A stretch of DNA of 61,871 nucleotides from Reyranella sp. Lineage in GTDB: Bacteria > Pseudomonadota > Alphaproteobacteria > Reyranellales > Reyranellaceae. The position numbers and the translations under genes were made by a program. Under the pieces are notes generated by a model. That model was not told the DNA's origin. It worked only from the letters and a program-made list of their open reading frames with translations, and searched no databases. Location: the NCBI GenBank assembly GCA_019750135.1, contig JAIEOV010000124.1, positions 1 to 61,871 on the forward strand, in the 5' to 3' direction. Position 1 is the first letter of the stretch. Each line of letters begins with the position of its first letter. This document shows, piece after piece, positions 8,717-17,838 of this stretch.

Positions 8717-9192
8717 GTACCGTCACCGTCCGCCGCGCCAAAGCGGCCGACCAGGCCGTGCTGGCGCGCCTGCTGTCCGACATGCAGGCGCACTACAAGT
8801 CGCCTGACCCGCCGGGCGGCGCTCAGGAAATGGCGCGGCTGCTGACGCGCGAGGGCGAGCGCCTACCGTTTGCCCTGCTGGGCGAGCACCAGGGCACGGT
8901 CGTAGGCTTCGCCACCTTGAGCCCGATGCTCTATGGCGGCGCCTACCAGTGGATGCTGTTCCTGAAGGATCTCTACGTGACCGGGCAGGCGCGCGGCCTT
9001 GGCGTCGGTCGCGCGCTCCTGGTGGCCATGGCCGGTATCGCCGTCGACGAGGACTACTGCCGCATCGACTGGACGACCGAGGGGACCAACACGGGCGCCC
9101 AACGCCTCTATGACGGGCTGGGTGTGCCGCGCCAGGACAAGCGCTTCTATCGGCTGGTCGGCGAGGATTTGAGGAAATTCGCCGGCAGATGA
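8713..9192 (+). CDS. GNAT family N-acetyltransferase
   Basis: A 159-residue acyl-CoA-dependent acetyltransferase. The acetyl-CoA pyrophosphate loop is GQARGLGVGRALL and the C-terminal strand-helix region GAQRLYDGLGV is typical. I chose the GTG at 8713 because it overlaps the preceding stop as GTGA and gives the canonical start STVTVRRAKAADQ. An upstream start would run deep into the dioxygenase gene. Its own stop overlaps the ATG of the GST gene, so the three genes appear to be translated as a unit. Confidence 0.87.
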   Translation: MSTVTVRRAKAADQAVLARLLSDMQAHYKSPDPPGGAQEMARLLTREGERLPFALLGEHQGTVVGFATLSPMLYGGAYQWMLFLKDLYVTGQARGLGVGRALLVAMAGIAVDEDYCRIDWTTEGTNTGAQRLYDGLGVPRQDKRFYRLVGEDLRKFAGR

Positions 9193-10109
9193 GCGGCCTG
9201 ATCCTGCATCACTACGACTTCTCCAATTTCGCCGAGAAGGCGCGCCTCATGCTGGGCTTCAAGCGCCTGGCCTGGTGCAGCGTCGAGCAGCCGCCGATCC
9301 TGCCCAAGCCCGACCTGACGCCCCTGACCGGCGGCTATCGTCGCATCCCGGTGCTGCAGGACGGCGCCGACCTGTGGTGCGACACGCGCCTCATCGCGCG
9401 CGAGCTGGAGCGGCGCGTGCCCTCGCCCACCCTGTTTCCGGAGCAGACGCGCGGCTTTGCCGAGACCATCGCCTGGTGGGCCGAGCATCAGTTCATGCGG
9501 CCGGTGGCGCTGTTCGTGTCGGGAATCAATGCCGACCACATGCCGGCCGGCCTGCACGAGGATCGCGCGCGCCTGCACGGCCTGCCGCCGCCGTCGATCG
9601 AGGCGGTGCGCAATGCGGCGACCCGCAACCTGCACCTGGTGCGGCCGCAGATCGCCTGGCTCGCCGACATGCTGCAGGACGGCCGGCCGTTTCTCCTCGG
9701 CGGCACGCCCTGCATCGCCGACTTCGCCGCCTATCATGTCGTGTGGTTCTTCAAGGGCCGGCACATCGATTGCCGGCAGGAGCTCTTGCCCTACCCGCGC
9801 CTACTCGCCTGGCGCGACCGCATGGCGGCGATCGGGCATGGCGAGCGCACCGACATCGATCCCGCCGAGGCGCTCGATGCTGCGCGTGATGCCGAGCCAG
9901 TGCAGCCGCGGCCGTCACAACCAGAGGATGGCGATCCGCAGCCCGGCGAAACGGCGCGAGTGCGGCCGGGCGACAACGCCAAGGACTGGGTCGAGGGCGA
10001 GGTGAGCTTTGTCGACGCCCATCAGATCGCCCTGCTGCGCCATGATCCGCGGGTCGGCCGAGTCGCGGTGCACTTTCCGCGGCTGGGCTACGACTGGCGG
10101 CGGGCCTGA
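9189..10109 (+). CDS. Glutathione S-transferase family protein
   Basis: A 306-residue protein with an N-terminal thioredoxin-like domain (LHHYDFSNFAEKARLMLGF, then GYRRIPVLQDG with the cis-Pro of the glutathione site, then D-T-R-L-I) and an alpha-helical C-terminal domain. A C-terminal extension of about 85 residues beyond the usual 220 includes a Gln/Pro-rich linker. The ATG overlaps the preceding stop (ATGA). With the dioxygenase and acetyltransferase it may act in detoxification or modification of one compound; this is inference from the coupling. Confidence 0.87.
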   Translation: MSGLILHHYDFSNFAEKARLMLGFKRLAWCSVEQPPILPKPDLTPLTGGYRRIPVLQDGADLWCDTRLIARELERRVPSPTLFPEQTRGFAETIAWWAEHQFMRPVALFVSGINADHMPAGLHEDRARLHGLPPPSIEAVRNAATRNLHLVRPQIAWLADMLQDGRPFLLGGTPCIADFAAYHVVWFFKGRHIDCRQELLPYPRLLAWRDRMAAIGHGERTDIDPAEALDAARDAEPVQPRPSQPEDGDPQPGETARVRPGDNAKDWVEGEVSFVDAHQIALLRHDPRVGRVAVHFPRLGYDWRRA

Positions 10110-10116
10110 GCGGCGC

Positions 10117-11370
10117 TCAGCGGCAGGCGGCCGCCACGGCCGGCGCCAAGCGCGCCGCAAACTTGCGCGATCCCGCCGGCGTGAAGTGGCCGTCGTCGAA
10201 GAAGTCGTCGGACGCGAAGTCCTGCGGCCAAATGTCGACGTAGACGTCGCCGAGCCTCTCGACCTCGTGCTTCAGCAAATCATTGAGACGCAGGATGAGG
10301 GGCGAGACGTCCTGTGCACGCAAGAACGGCACCCAACGCCAGGAGTCACCGGTCAGCAGACGCCGGTGATTCATGACCTGGCCCACCCACACGGTCTTGA
10401 TGCCGCGCTGGCGGTTGATGGCCGAGATGGTGCGCACGTTGCTCTGAAAGATCTTCTCCATCGTCGGATCCGGTTCCGAAGAGACCTCGCCGGACGGCCG
10501 GTCGACCGGGCGGGCGGTTTCGACGCCGAGCATCAGGAAGTACCTCGCGAGCATCAGCAACGGCGAGAACGACACGTACGATTGGCGCAGCCGGCGCACT
10601 TCCAAGTTGTCGATCTGGCCGGGCAGATGGAAATCGGCATAGCCCGGATCGAGGGTGCGGACGTGACTGTTCCTGAGATCGTTCCAGCCGACGTAGTAGA
10701 TCGAACAGCGTGGCTCGATGCCATGCGTGCGTTCGTAGAAGGCGGTCTGGATCACGTGCTCGGCCGTCGAATAGCCCAGCACGCCGTGATTGATGACGGC
10801 GAACCGGTCGGCACCCAGCAGCTCCTCCAGGCGATCGCCCCAGGTCTCGCCCTCGCCGCTGCCGACGTCGTAGGTCGTCGAGCCGCCGAACAGAGCAATC
10901 GTCGCCTTGCCGTCGAGCGACTGCGGCGTGCGCTCGCGCCCGCGCTGGCCGAGCGCATTGTGGTGGACGTCATCGCCGTCGGACGGAATCGGAACACCCT
11001 GCAACAGGGGGTGCCAACGGAAGCGGTGCGCGGCCTCGTCCACACCGGGAAACACGGTGTGGTCGAGCAGTCGGACCTTGTACAGGTAGGCCGTGCCGAG
11101 GCCGAAGGCCATTTCCAGCGTCGCAAGGGACAACACGACGGTGGCAAAGCGCGGCCACGGCACCAGCAGCAGGGCCAGCACGGTCAAGGCCGCCATGTAG
11201 ACGAAGTACCAATAACGCGGCGAATCGAAGGGCAGCCTGTCCGCCGCCCAGAAGTGGATCGCCGCGGCGCCGAGCACGATGGCCAGCACGAGAGTCGTCA
11301 GGACAGCAAGCGTGCGCTCGAAACGATACGGTCGGACCAGCCCGGCATGGGCAAGCAGCCGCTGCCTCAA
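10117..11370 (-). CDS. Membrane-anchored SGNH/GDSL-type hydrolase-like protein
   Basis: A protein of about 417 residues. Three N-terminal hydrophobic segments lie near residues 20-42, 54-71 and 76-96. An SGNH domain follows with block I FGGSTTYD (Ser at 164), block III-like GWNDLRN and the C-terminal DxxH in DDGHFTPAG. The domain is expected outside the membrane, which fits enzymes that de-/acylate surface glycans. No ATG lies upstream of the first membrane segment. A TTG that overlaps the previous stop as TTGA is the likeliest start, so the gene is probably coupled to the oxidase operon. Confidence 0.72.
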   Translation of the reverse strand: MRQRLLAHAGLVRPYRFERTLAVLTTLVLAIVLGAAAIHFWAADRLPFDSPRYWYFVYMAALTVLALLLVPWPRFATVVLSLATLEMAFGLGTAYLYKVRLLDHTVFPGVDEAAHRFRWHPLLQGVPIPSDGDDVHHNALGQRGRERTPQSLDGKATIALFGGSTTYDVGSGEGETWGDRLEELLGADRFAVINHGVLGYSTAEHVIQTAFYERTHGIEPRCSIYYVGWNDLRNSHVRTLDPGYADFHLPGQIDNLEVRRLRQSYVSFSPLLMLARYFLMLGVETARPVDRPSGEVSSEPDPTMEKIFQSNVRTISAINRQRGIKTVWVGQVMNHRRLLTGDSWRWVPFLRAQDVSPLILRLNDLLKHEVERLGDVYVDIWPQDFASDDFFDDGHFTPAGSRKFAARLAPAVAAACR

Positions 11371-12479
11371 GCCCTGAACCTTTCGATGCCGAGGCCATCG
11401 ATCGGCAGGTTGGTCGCGCCGGTCGCGACCAACTCGGCCATCACCGCGCCGGTCGCGGGACCGAGCTGGAAGCCGTGGGCGGAGAAGCCGAATTGGTGGA
11501 ACACGCCCTCGGACGTGCGGCTCGGGCCGACGACGGGGATCTCGTCGGGCATGCGCGCCTCGATGCCGGCCCAGGCGCGCACGATGGTGGCCTCGCGCAT
11601 CACCGGGAAAAGCTCCCACACAGTGCGGGCACTGGTCGCAAGCTTGGTCCAGTCGAGCACGGTTCGGTTCTCGTCGCGATAGGGCTGGGCGAGATGGCCG
11701 CCGCCGATCACGACGGTGCCGTTGGCCAGCTGCTTGAAGGAGAGCTTGCGGCCGCGCAGGATCACCACCGGGTCGATGAAGGGCGGCACGCGGCTCGATA
11801 TCATCAGCATGGGCGCGATCACTTCCAGCGGCACCGGCTCGCCGAGTTGGGCAGCGATGCGGTCGGCCCAGGCGCCGGCGGCGTTCACCACCTTGGGAGC
11901 CTCGATCGGCCCGTCGCTGGTCTCGACCCGCCACACCGAGCCGTTGCGCGCGAGGCCGGTCACCCGGACACCCTCGAGCACCTCGGCGCCCTTCTCGACG
12001 GCGCGGCGGCGGAAGGCCTGGGTGGTGCGGAAGGGATCGGCGGCGCCGTCGCGGCGCGAGACCACGCCGCCCGGGCAGTGCTCGGACACCGCCGGCACCA
12101 GGCGCTTCAGCTCGGCGCGGTCGACCAGCTCTTCATGGTTAAAGCCCTTCAGCCGCAGATCGTCGACGCGGGCACGGAAGCCCACCAGCTCCTCCTCGCT
12201 CTCGGCCACCAGCACGGTGCCGTGGCTCGAGAAGCCGCAATCGTCGCCGACCAGCTCCTCGATGTTCTCCCAGATGGCCATCGAGGCGATCGACAGCGGG
12301 ATCTCGGCGATGTGACGCGCGAGCTGGCGCACGCCGCCGGCATTGACGCCCGAGGCGTGGCGGCCGGCGTAGTCCTTTTCCACCAGGACCGGCTTCAGCC
12401 CGCGCAACGCCAGATGCAGGGCCGTCGAGCAGCCATGCAGGCCGCCGCCGATGACGACGACGTCGGCGGTGCGGGCCAT
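11367..12479 (-). CDS. FAD-dependent oxidoreductase, DadA/sarcosine oxidase-beta type (HcnC/OoxB-like)
   Basis: A 370-residue flavoprotein. The Rossmann FAD motif GGGLHGCSTALHLALRG is near the N-terminus and the second FAD contact GTVVIGGGH is in the middle. The C-terminal FGFSAHGFQLGPATG is characteristic of the glycine/D-amino-acid oxidase (DAO) family. It starts 1 bp after the stop of the FAD/BFD subunit. With that subunit and the ferredoxin-like gene it resembles the catalytic beta subunit of HcnABC or opine/nopaline oxidases, which oxidise amino acids or their N-substituted derivatives. Confidence 0.88.
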   Translation of the reverse strand: MARTADVVVIGGGLHGCSTALHLALRGLKPVLVEKDYAGRHASGVNAGGVRQLARHIAEIPLSIASMAIWENIEELVGDDCGFSSHGTVLVAESEEELVGFRARVDDLRLKGFNHEELVDRAELKRLVPAVSEHCPGGVVSRRDGAADPFRTTQAFRRRAVEKGAEVLEGVRVTGLARNGSVWRVETSDGPIEAPKVVNAAGAWADRIAAQLGEPVPLEVIAPMLMISSRVPPFIDPVVILRGRKLSFKQLANGTVVIGGGHLAQPYRDENRTVLDWTKLATSARTVWELFPVMREATIVRAWAGIEARMPDEIPVVGPSRTSEGVFHQFGFSAHGFQLGPATGAVMAELVATGATNLPIDGLGIERFRA

Positions 12480-12480
12480 C

Positions 12481-13875
12481 CTACCGCTCCACCGCCTTGC
12501 GCTCGGCTTCGCTGATCGGCAGCGACGCGAGCTCGGCGAGTGTAATCGGCTTCACCGGCGGGCGCAGGCGGTAGTAGCCCACCGCGGCCGGCGTGGACTT
12601 GCGCTGGACGGCGATGAGCTCGGTGACGGTGAGACCGCACAGGCGGCCCTGGCACGGTCCCATGCCGCAGCGCAGGAAAGCCTTCATCTGGTTCGGTCCC
12701 TCGCAGCCCAGGTCCGCCGTCGAACGGACTTGCGCCGCCGTCACCTCCTCGCAGCGGCAGACCAGTGTATCACCCACGGGCTGGCGGAAGGGCTCGGCCG
12801 GGCGGTTCAGCCAGTCGAGGAAGGCGCGTCCCATCTCCTCGCGCTGCAGGCGCTGGCGCACGCTCTGCGGATCGGGCAGGCGCGCCTCGGGTTTGAGCGC
12901 GCGCACGGCCGCCATGGCGGCGAGCCGCCCGCGCTCGGCCGCGGCCGTGCCGCCGGCGATGCCTGCACCATCGCCCGCCACGGCGATGCCGGGCACCGAG
13001 CTGCCGAAATCCTGGTCGAGCACGGGCTGGAAGCAGAGCTGCCGCTCGCTCCATTCGTGCGCCGCGCCGGCAGCGAGGGCGAGGTTGACGTTGGGCACCA
13101 CGCCCTGGTGCAGCAGCAGGAGATCGGCCTGGATCCGACCGCGGTCGGACACGACCTCGCGCAGCCTGTCGTCGCCCACCGCCTCGAGGCTCGAGACGCG
13201 ACGGACCGGGACCTTGGCCTTCACCTCGCGCAGCAGCGCCAGGCCCTTCGCGAAGTACGGCGACAGCATGAAGTCCGGCAGGTAAGGCGCCGCGCGCAAA
13301 AGGTTGCGGCGCGGCGTGGTGTCGAGGACGGCGTCGAGCCTGCCGCCGCCGCGCAGGATCTGCGCCGCCAGCAGCCACATCAGCGGACCGGTGCCGGCCA
13401 TGATCGTGCGGCCGTCGGGCAGCAGGCCCTGCGCCTTCAGCACGGTCTGCGCCGCGCCCGCCGTCATCACGCCAGGCAAGGTCCAGCCCGGGATCGGGAA
13501 CGGCCGCTCCTGCGAGCCGGTGGCGATGATGACGCGCTTGGCTTCGATCATGCGCGCCTTGCCGTCGATCGAGACTCCGACGATGCGCTGCGGGTCGAGG
13601 CTCCATACGGTGGCGCCGTTCACGATCACGGCGCCACTGGCCTTGGCCTCGTTGGCCAGCGCCTCGCCTGCCCAATAGTCCTCGCCCAGGATCGAGCGGT
13701 TGGTGACGGGCGTCGAGGTGATGCCGCGATAGATCTGGCCGCCGACGCCGGGATTCTCGTCGAACAGGACGGTGGCTACGCCGGCACGCGCCGCCAGCGA
13801 CGCCGCGGCGAGGCCAGCCGGCCCGCCGCCGATGACGACGAGATCGTAGGAAGAAGCGAGGTCAGCAGCACTCAT
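12481..13875 (-). CDS. FAD/NAD(P)-binding oxidoreductase with BFD-like [2Fe-2S] domain (HcnB/OoxA-like)
   Basis: A 464-residue protein. The N-terminal FAD motif GGGPAGLAAA is followed by a second nucleotide site (ATGSQERPFPIPGWTLPGVM) and a C-terminal bacterioferredoxin-associated-ferredoxin-like domain with CRCEEVT...CGMGPCQGRLC cysteines. This architecture is typical of the alpha subunit of opine oxidases and HcnB-type enzymes, where it passes electrons from the DAO-like subunit. Its ATG overlaps the stop of the 2Fe-2S gene (ATGA). The substrate of the complex is not determined. Confidence 0.88.
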   Translation of the reverse strand: MSAADLASSYDLVVIGGGPAGLAAASLAARAGVATVLFDENPGVGGQIYRGITSTPVTNRSILGEDYWAGEALANEAKASGAVIVNGATVWSLDPQRIVGVSIDGKARMIEAKRVIIATGSQERPFPIPGWTLPGVMTAGAAQTVLKAQGLLPDGRTIMAGTGPLMWLLAAQILRGGGRLDAVLDTTPRRNLLRAAPYLPDFMLSPYFAKGLALLREVKAKVPVRRVSSLEAVGDDRLREVVSDRGRIQADLLLLHQGVVPNVNLALAAGAAHEWSERQLCFQPVLDQDFGSSVPGIAVAGDGAGIAGGTAAAERGRLAAMAAVRALKPEARLPDPQSVRQRLQREEMGRAFLDWLNRPAEPFRQPVGDTLVCRCEEVTAAQVRSTADLGCEGPNQMKAFLRCGMGPCQGRLCGLTVTELIAVQRKSTPAAVGYYRLRPPVKPITLAELASLPISEAERKAVER

Positions 13876-14165
13876 CGTCCGGCCTCGCGCTTGCCTTGTT
13901 GCGTCTCCACCGTCATCCCCTCGCGCACCGGCACCAGGCAGGCCTGGCGGCTGCCGACGCCGTCGATGGTCACAAGGCAGTCGAAGCAGACGCCCATCAG
14001 GCAGTACGGCAGGCGCGGCGCGCCCGTCACGGGCGTGGTGCGGCAGCGATCGATGCCGGCGGCCAGCAGGGCCGCGGCGACGGTGTCGCCGCTCCTCGCC
14101 TGCACAGGCTTGCCGTCGATCGTGAGCGCGACGGCTGCGCCGGCGTCAGCCAGCCTCTTGAACAT
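13872..14165 (-). CDS. (2Fe-2S)-binding ferredoxin-like subunit (HcnA-like)
   Basis: A 97-residue protein with the plant-type ferredoxin cysteine pattern C-x4-C-x2-C-x11-C in YCLMGVCFDCLVTIDG...ACLVPV. Start MFKRLADAG is chosen for its GGAGG ribosome binding site (GCGGAGGTTCC). It overlaps the upstream oxidase by 20 bp and the downstream FAD subunit by 4 bp. Small proteins of this type are the third subunit of HcnABC-like and sarcosine-oxidase-like dehydrogenases. Confidence 0.88.
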   Translation of the reverse strand: MFKRLADAGAAVALTIDGKPVQARSGDTVAAALLAAGIDRCRTTPVTGAPRLPYCLMGVCFDCLVTIDGVGSRQACLVPVREGMTVETQQGKREAGR

Positions 14166-15270
14166 GGAACCTCCGCGCACTGAAGGGAGCGACCAGCGAC
14201 TTGTCGAGGGCACCGCGCGCGATCATCGGCGCGATGGTGAGGGCATGGTTGGCCGCGAGCGTCACGCCCGAATGGCAGCACACCGTGAAGGCGCCGGGAT
14301 GGCTCTCCGATTCGTCGTAGATCGGGAAGCCGTCCTGCGTCATCACGCGGATGGCGCTCCAGGTGCGCACGACATTGACATTGGCCAGCAACGGGAACTG
14401 GCGCACCGCGCGCTCGGCCTCGGTGGCGCTGACGCCGATGGTCAGGCCGGCCGGATCGGTGCCCTCCTCCTTGGAATCGCCGATCATCACCGTGCCCTCG
14501 TCGGTCTGGCGCAGGGTGACGACCGGATGGCGCAGGAACGGCCGCAGACGCTCGGTGACGACGATCTGCCCGCGTTCGGGCTTCATCGGGCATTCCAGCC
14601 CGACCATCGGCGCCAGGTGCATGTTGGCGTTGCCGGCCGCCAGCGCCACGCGGTTGGCGCGGATCTCGCGATGGGGAGTCTTCAGCCGGAACTCGCCGCC
14701 TTCCCGCGTTATGGTCTCGACGCGATGGCTCGGCAGGTAGGTGACGCCGCGCGCATTGATGGCCGTGTGGAGGGTGCGGAACAGGCGCAGCGAATTCACG
14801 TGCCCGTCGAGCGGGCAGAAGCTGCCGCCCACGACCTCGCGGCCGATGTCGGGCAGCATCTTGGCTACCTGCGCATGGTCCAGGATCTCGGTCTTGTAGT
14901 CGACGATGCCGGGCTGGTTGTGCAGGCGCTTCAGGCTGTTGGCGCGCGCCTCAAGCTCGCGCTCCGACAGCGACAGGTGGAAGCCACCCGGCCGCTGGAA
15001 GCAGACGTCGAGACCGGTCTCCTCCTTCAGCGTCTCGGCGAAGCCGCCCCAGGCGTTCGACGACCGGATGGTCCAGCCGGCATAGGGCGCGAGGCCGAGG
15101 CCTTTGCTCTGCACCCAGACCAGGGCAAAGTTGCCGCGGCTGGCGCGCACGGCGCGGTCGCCCTCGTCGAGCACGACGACGCGGCAGCCCTCGCGCGCCA
15201 GGCCCCAGGCGGTGGCGACGCCGACCAGGCCGCCGCCGACGACGGCGACGTCGAACTCGCTATCGGCCAT
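14146..15270 (-). CDS. FAD-dependent oxidoreductase, DadA/DAO family (second copy in operon)
   Basis: A 374-residue flavoprotein. It has the N-terminal motif VGGGLVGVATAWGLAREG, a middle region with LAAGNANMHLAPMVG and the C-terminal CCHSGVTLAANHALTIAP, all typical of the DAO superfamily. It is a paralogue of the other DAO gene in this operon, not a duplicate at the DNA level. It overlaps the upstream permease by 11 bp and the downstream 2Fe-2S gene by 20 bp. Two DAO-like subunits beside one A/B pair suggest two related substrates or two consecutive oxidations. Confidence 0.88.
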   Translation of the reverse strand: MADSEFDVAVVGGGLVGVATAWGLAREGCRVVVLDEGDRAVRASRGNFALVWVQSKGLGLAPYAGWTIRSSNAWGGFAETLKEETGLDVCFQRPGGFHLSLSERELEARANSLKRLHNQPGIVDYKTEILDHAQVAKMLPDIGREVVGGSFCPLDGHVNSLRLFRTLHTAINARGVTYLPSHRVETITREGGEFRLKTPHREIRANRVALAAGNANMHLAPMVGLECPMKPERGQIVVTERLRPFLRHPVVTLRQTDEGTVMIGDSKEEGTDPAGLTIGVSATEAERAVRQFPLLANVNVVRTWSAIRVMTQDGFPIYDESESHPGAFTVCCHSGVTLAANHALTIAPMIARGALDKSLVAPFSARRFHVQEAG

Positions 15271-16066
15271 CGGCGCTCCTTCCCACCAGCAGGCGCTCCA
15301 GGCCGTAGGCGCGATCGAGGGCGATCAGCGCGGCCACGGTGACGGCGATGACGACGGCCGACACCGACGTGACCAGCGGATCGATATTGTCCTGGATGTA
15401 AAGGAACATGCGCACCGGCAGCGTCTCGGTGCCGGGCGCGGCGATGAACACCGTCATGGTCACTTCGTCGAACGAGTTGATGAAAGCGAGCGCCCAGCCG
15501 CTGATCAGGCCGGGCAGCACCAATGGCAGGGTGATGCGCCGCAGCACCGTGCCCTCCGAGGCGCCGAGCGAGACGGCGGCATGCTCGATCGACCGGTCGA
15601 GGCCGACCGCCGAGGCGAGCGTCAGCCTGAGCGCAAAGGGCAGCACGACCACGATATGCGCCAGCACCAGGCCGACGAAGGTGCCGCCCAGCCCCAGCTC
15701 GGTGAAGAAGCGCAGGAAGGCGATGCCCAGCACGACGTGCGGGATCATCAGCGGCGACATGAAGAGCGCCGTCATGGCGTCGCGGCCGCGGAAACGATGG
15801 CGGCCGATGGCGAGCGCGGCCGGCACCGAGAAGGCGACGGCGATGGCGGAGCTCAGCGCGCCCAGCCACAGGCTGCGCCAGAAGGCCGAGATGAACTCGG
15901 GATAGCGGCCGATGGCGTAGAACCAGCGCAGCGACCAGCGGTCGGTCGGGAACGAGAGATAGCCCTCGGGGGTGAAGGCGACGAAGCAGACGACCAGGAT
16001 GGGCGCCAGCATGAAGATGACGAACAGCGTGTGGTAGATGAGTGCGATCGGACCATTGCGGCTCAT
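15260..16066 (-). CDS. ABC transporter permease (PotC-like)
   Basis: A 268-residue inner-membrane protein with about six membrane segments and the permease EAA loop (AAVSLGASEGTVLRRITLPLVLPG). It is the second permease of a spermidine/putrescine/opine-type importer. The start MSRNGPIALIYH overlaps the stop of the first permease as ATGA. It forms the channel with the adjacent permease and is powered by the ATPase two genes upstream. Confidence 0.92.
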   Translation of the reverse strand: MSRNGPIALIYHTLFVIFMLAPILVVCFVAFTPEGYLSFPTDRWSLRWFYAIGRYPEFISAFWRSLWLGALSSAIAVAFSVPAALAIGRHRFRGRDAMTALFMSPLMIPHVVLGIAFLRFFTELGLGGTFVGLVLAHIVVVLPFALRLTLASAVGLDRSIEHAAVSLGASEGTVLRRITLPLVLPGLISGWALAFINSFDEVTMTVFIAAPGTETLPVRMFLYIQDNIDPLVTSVSAVVIAVTVAALIALDRAYGLERLLVGRSADGR

Positions 16067-16914
16067 CCGAATACCTGTGCGTAGCGGCGTTCGACCAGGC
16101 GGCTGGCGCCGACCACGATCGCAACCAGCGCGACCAGCAGCAGCACGGCGACCGCCGCGCCCAGCGGCCAGTTCAGGGTGTTGAGGAACTCGTCGTAGGC
16201 CAAGGTCGCGGCGACCTTCAGGCGGCGGCCGCCGATGATGGCGGGCGTCGCAAAGGCGCTGGCGGCCAGGGCGAAGACGATGATGGCGCCCGACAGGATG
16301 CCGGGCATGACCTGCGGCAGCACGATGCGGCGCAGCACGGTGAACGGCCCCGCTCCCAGCGCCACCGCCGCGTTCTCGATCTGCGGGTCGAGCCGCTGCA
16401 GGGCCGCCCACACGGCCAGCACCATGTAGGGCATCAGCACATGCGTCAGCGCCACGATGACGCCGGTCTCGGTGAACATGAAGGGTAACGGCGCGGAGAT
16501 CACGCCCATCGAGACCAGCGCCTTGTTTACGAGTCCCGAATTGCCGCCGAACAGCAGCGCCCAGCCCAGGGTGCGCGCGACTACGGAGATCAGCAGCGGC
16601 CCCAGGATCACCAGCAGGAAGAGGCCGCGCCACGGGCTCTTCATGCGGTTCAGGATGTAGGCCTCGGGCGCGCCCAGGACGGCGGCCAGCAGGGTGACGA
16701 AGAAGGCGATGCGGAAGGTCCGCCAGAACATTTCCAGGAAATAGGAGTCGGTGAAGACCTCGTGCCAGTTCTTCAGCACGAACACCGGCTCGATGCCCTT
16801 GTACTGGCCCCAGTCGTGAAACGACAGCAGCACGGTCATCACCAGCGGCACGATCACGATGGCCGCGAACAGCAGCAGAGCCGGCAGGCTGAGGAGGTAG
16901 GGAGTCGACTTCAT
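16063..16914 (-). CDS. ABC transporter permease (PotB-like)
   Basis: A 283-residue inner-membrane protein with about six membrane segments and the EAA motif AAVALGAGPFTVLRRIVLPQVMPG. I start at MKSTPYLLSL because its ATG overlaps the ATPase stop (ATGA). An ATG four codons upstream is possible. Together with PotC-like, ATPase and binding-protein genes it forms a complete type I importer of the polyamine/opine class. Confidence 0.92.
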   Translation of the reverse strand: MKSTPYLLSLPALLLFAAIVIVPLVMTVLLSFHDWGQYKGIEPVFVLKNWHEVFTDSYFLEMFWRTFRIAFFVTLLAAVLGAPEAYILNRMKSPWRGLFLLVILGPLLISVVARTLGWALLFGGNSGLVNKALVSMGVISAPLPFMFTETGVIVALTHVLMPYMVLAVWAALQRLDPQIENAAVALGAGPFTVLRRIVLPQVMPGILSGAIIVFALAASAFATPAIIGGRRLKVAATLAYDEFLNTLNWPLGAAVAVLLLVALVAIVVGASRLVERRYAQVFG

Positions 16915-17834
16915 GTCGCCGACCATGCGAGGTGCACCGCCTCGCCTTCCGCCGGCATCCCCTCGCCGGTGTTCTGGCGGATCACCGTCAGCAGGCCGTC
17001 AGCGGTCTCGACCTGGTAGAGCCAGTGGTTGCCCTGGAAGATCCGCGTGCGCACCTTGCCGGCGAGACCCGACATCGCGAACGAGATCTTCTCCGGGCGC
17101 ACGGTGGCGCCGTTCACGAGATTGGTCCGGCCGAGGAAGCTCGCGACGAACGGGGTCGCCGGCCGTTCGTAGGCCTCGTGCGGCGGCCCGATCTGCTCGG
17201 CGCGGCCATGGTTCATCACCACCAGGCGGTCGGAGAGCGCCATCGCCTCGGCCTGGTCGTGCGTTACCAGGATGGTGGTCGTGCCGACGGTACGCTGGAT
17301 CTGGCGCAGCTCGATCTGCATCTCCTCGCGCAGCTTGGCGTCGAGATTGCTGAGCGGCTCGTCGAGCAGCAGGATCTGCGGCCGGATCACCAGCGCGCGG
17401 GCCAGCGCCACGCGCTGCTGCTGGCCGCCCGACATCTGCCGCGGATAGCGGCCGGCGAAGGCGCCGAGCCCGACCAGTTCCAGCGTCTCGCCGACGCGCC
17501 GGGTACGCTCGGCGGCAGCGACGCCCTGCATCTCGAGGCCAAAGCTCACATTCTCCGCCACGGTCATGTGCGGGAAGAGCGCGTAGCTCTGGAACACGAT
17601 GCCCAACCCGCGCTTGGCCGGCTTCACCGCCAGGAGATCGCGACCTTCCAGCTTGATCGCCCCGCCGCTCGGCTCGACGAAACCCGCGATCATCTGCAGG
17701 GTCGTGGTCTTGCCGCAGCCTGACGGCCCCAGCAGCGAGACGAACTCGCCCTTCTCGACCGCGAGCGTCAGCCCGTCGACCGCGGCATGCGTGCCGAAGC
17801 GCTTGCTCAGGCCTTCGAGGGAGAGGAACGCCAA
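16911..17834 (-). CDS. ABC transporter ATP-binding protein (PotA-like)
   Basis: About 307 residues. Walker A is GPSGCGKTT, the Q-loop FQSYALFPHMT, the signature MSGGQQQRV, Walker B ILLLDEPLSNLD and the H-loop LVTHDQAEAM; a C-terminal TOBE-like region follows. No ATG is available near the domain start. A TTG at 17834, 4 bp after the binding-protein stop, gives MAFLSLEGLSKRFG and has an AGGTGGAG sequence upstream. It energises uptake through the two permeases encoded next. Confidence 0.9.
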   Translation of the reverse strand: MAFLSLEGLSKRFGTHAAVDGLTLAVEKGEFVSLLGPSGCGKTTTLQMIAGFVEPSGGAIKLEGRDLLAVKPAKRGLGIVFQSYALFPHMTVAENVSFGLEMQGVAAAERTRRVGETLELVGLGAFAGRYPRQMSGGQQQRVALARALVIRPQILLLDEPLSNLDAKLREEMQIELRQIQRTVGTTTILVTHDQAEAMALSDRLVVMNHGRAEQIGPPHEAYERPATPFVASFLGRTNLVNGATVRPEKISFAMSGLAGKVRTRIFQGNHWLYQVETADGLLTVIRQNTGEGMPAEGEAVHLAWSAT

Positions 17835-17838
17835 ATGC

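Noticed and set aside
11367..14165. Hydrogen cyanide synthase HcnABC
   Set aside because: Subunit types match, but the same architecture occurs in opine, proline and other amino-acid oxidases, and the linked amine importer and second oxidase argue for catabolism.
12451..15342. A 963-codon plus-strand frame opposite the oxidase operon
   Set aside because: Low-complexity composition and no start signal; the minus strand carries five well-supported genes over the same span.
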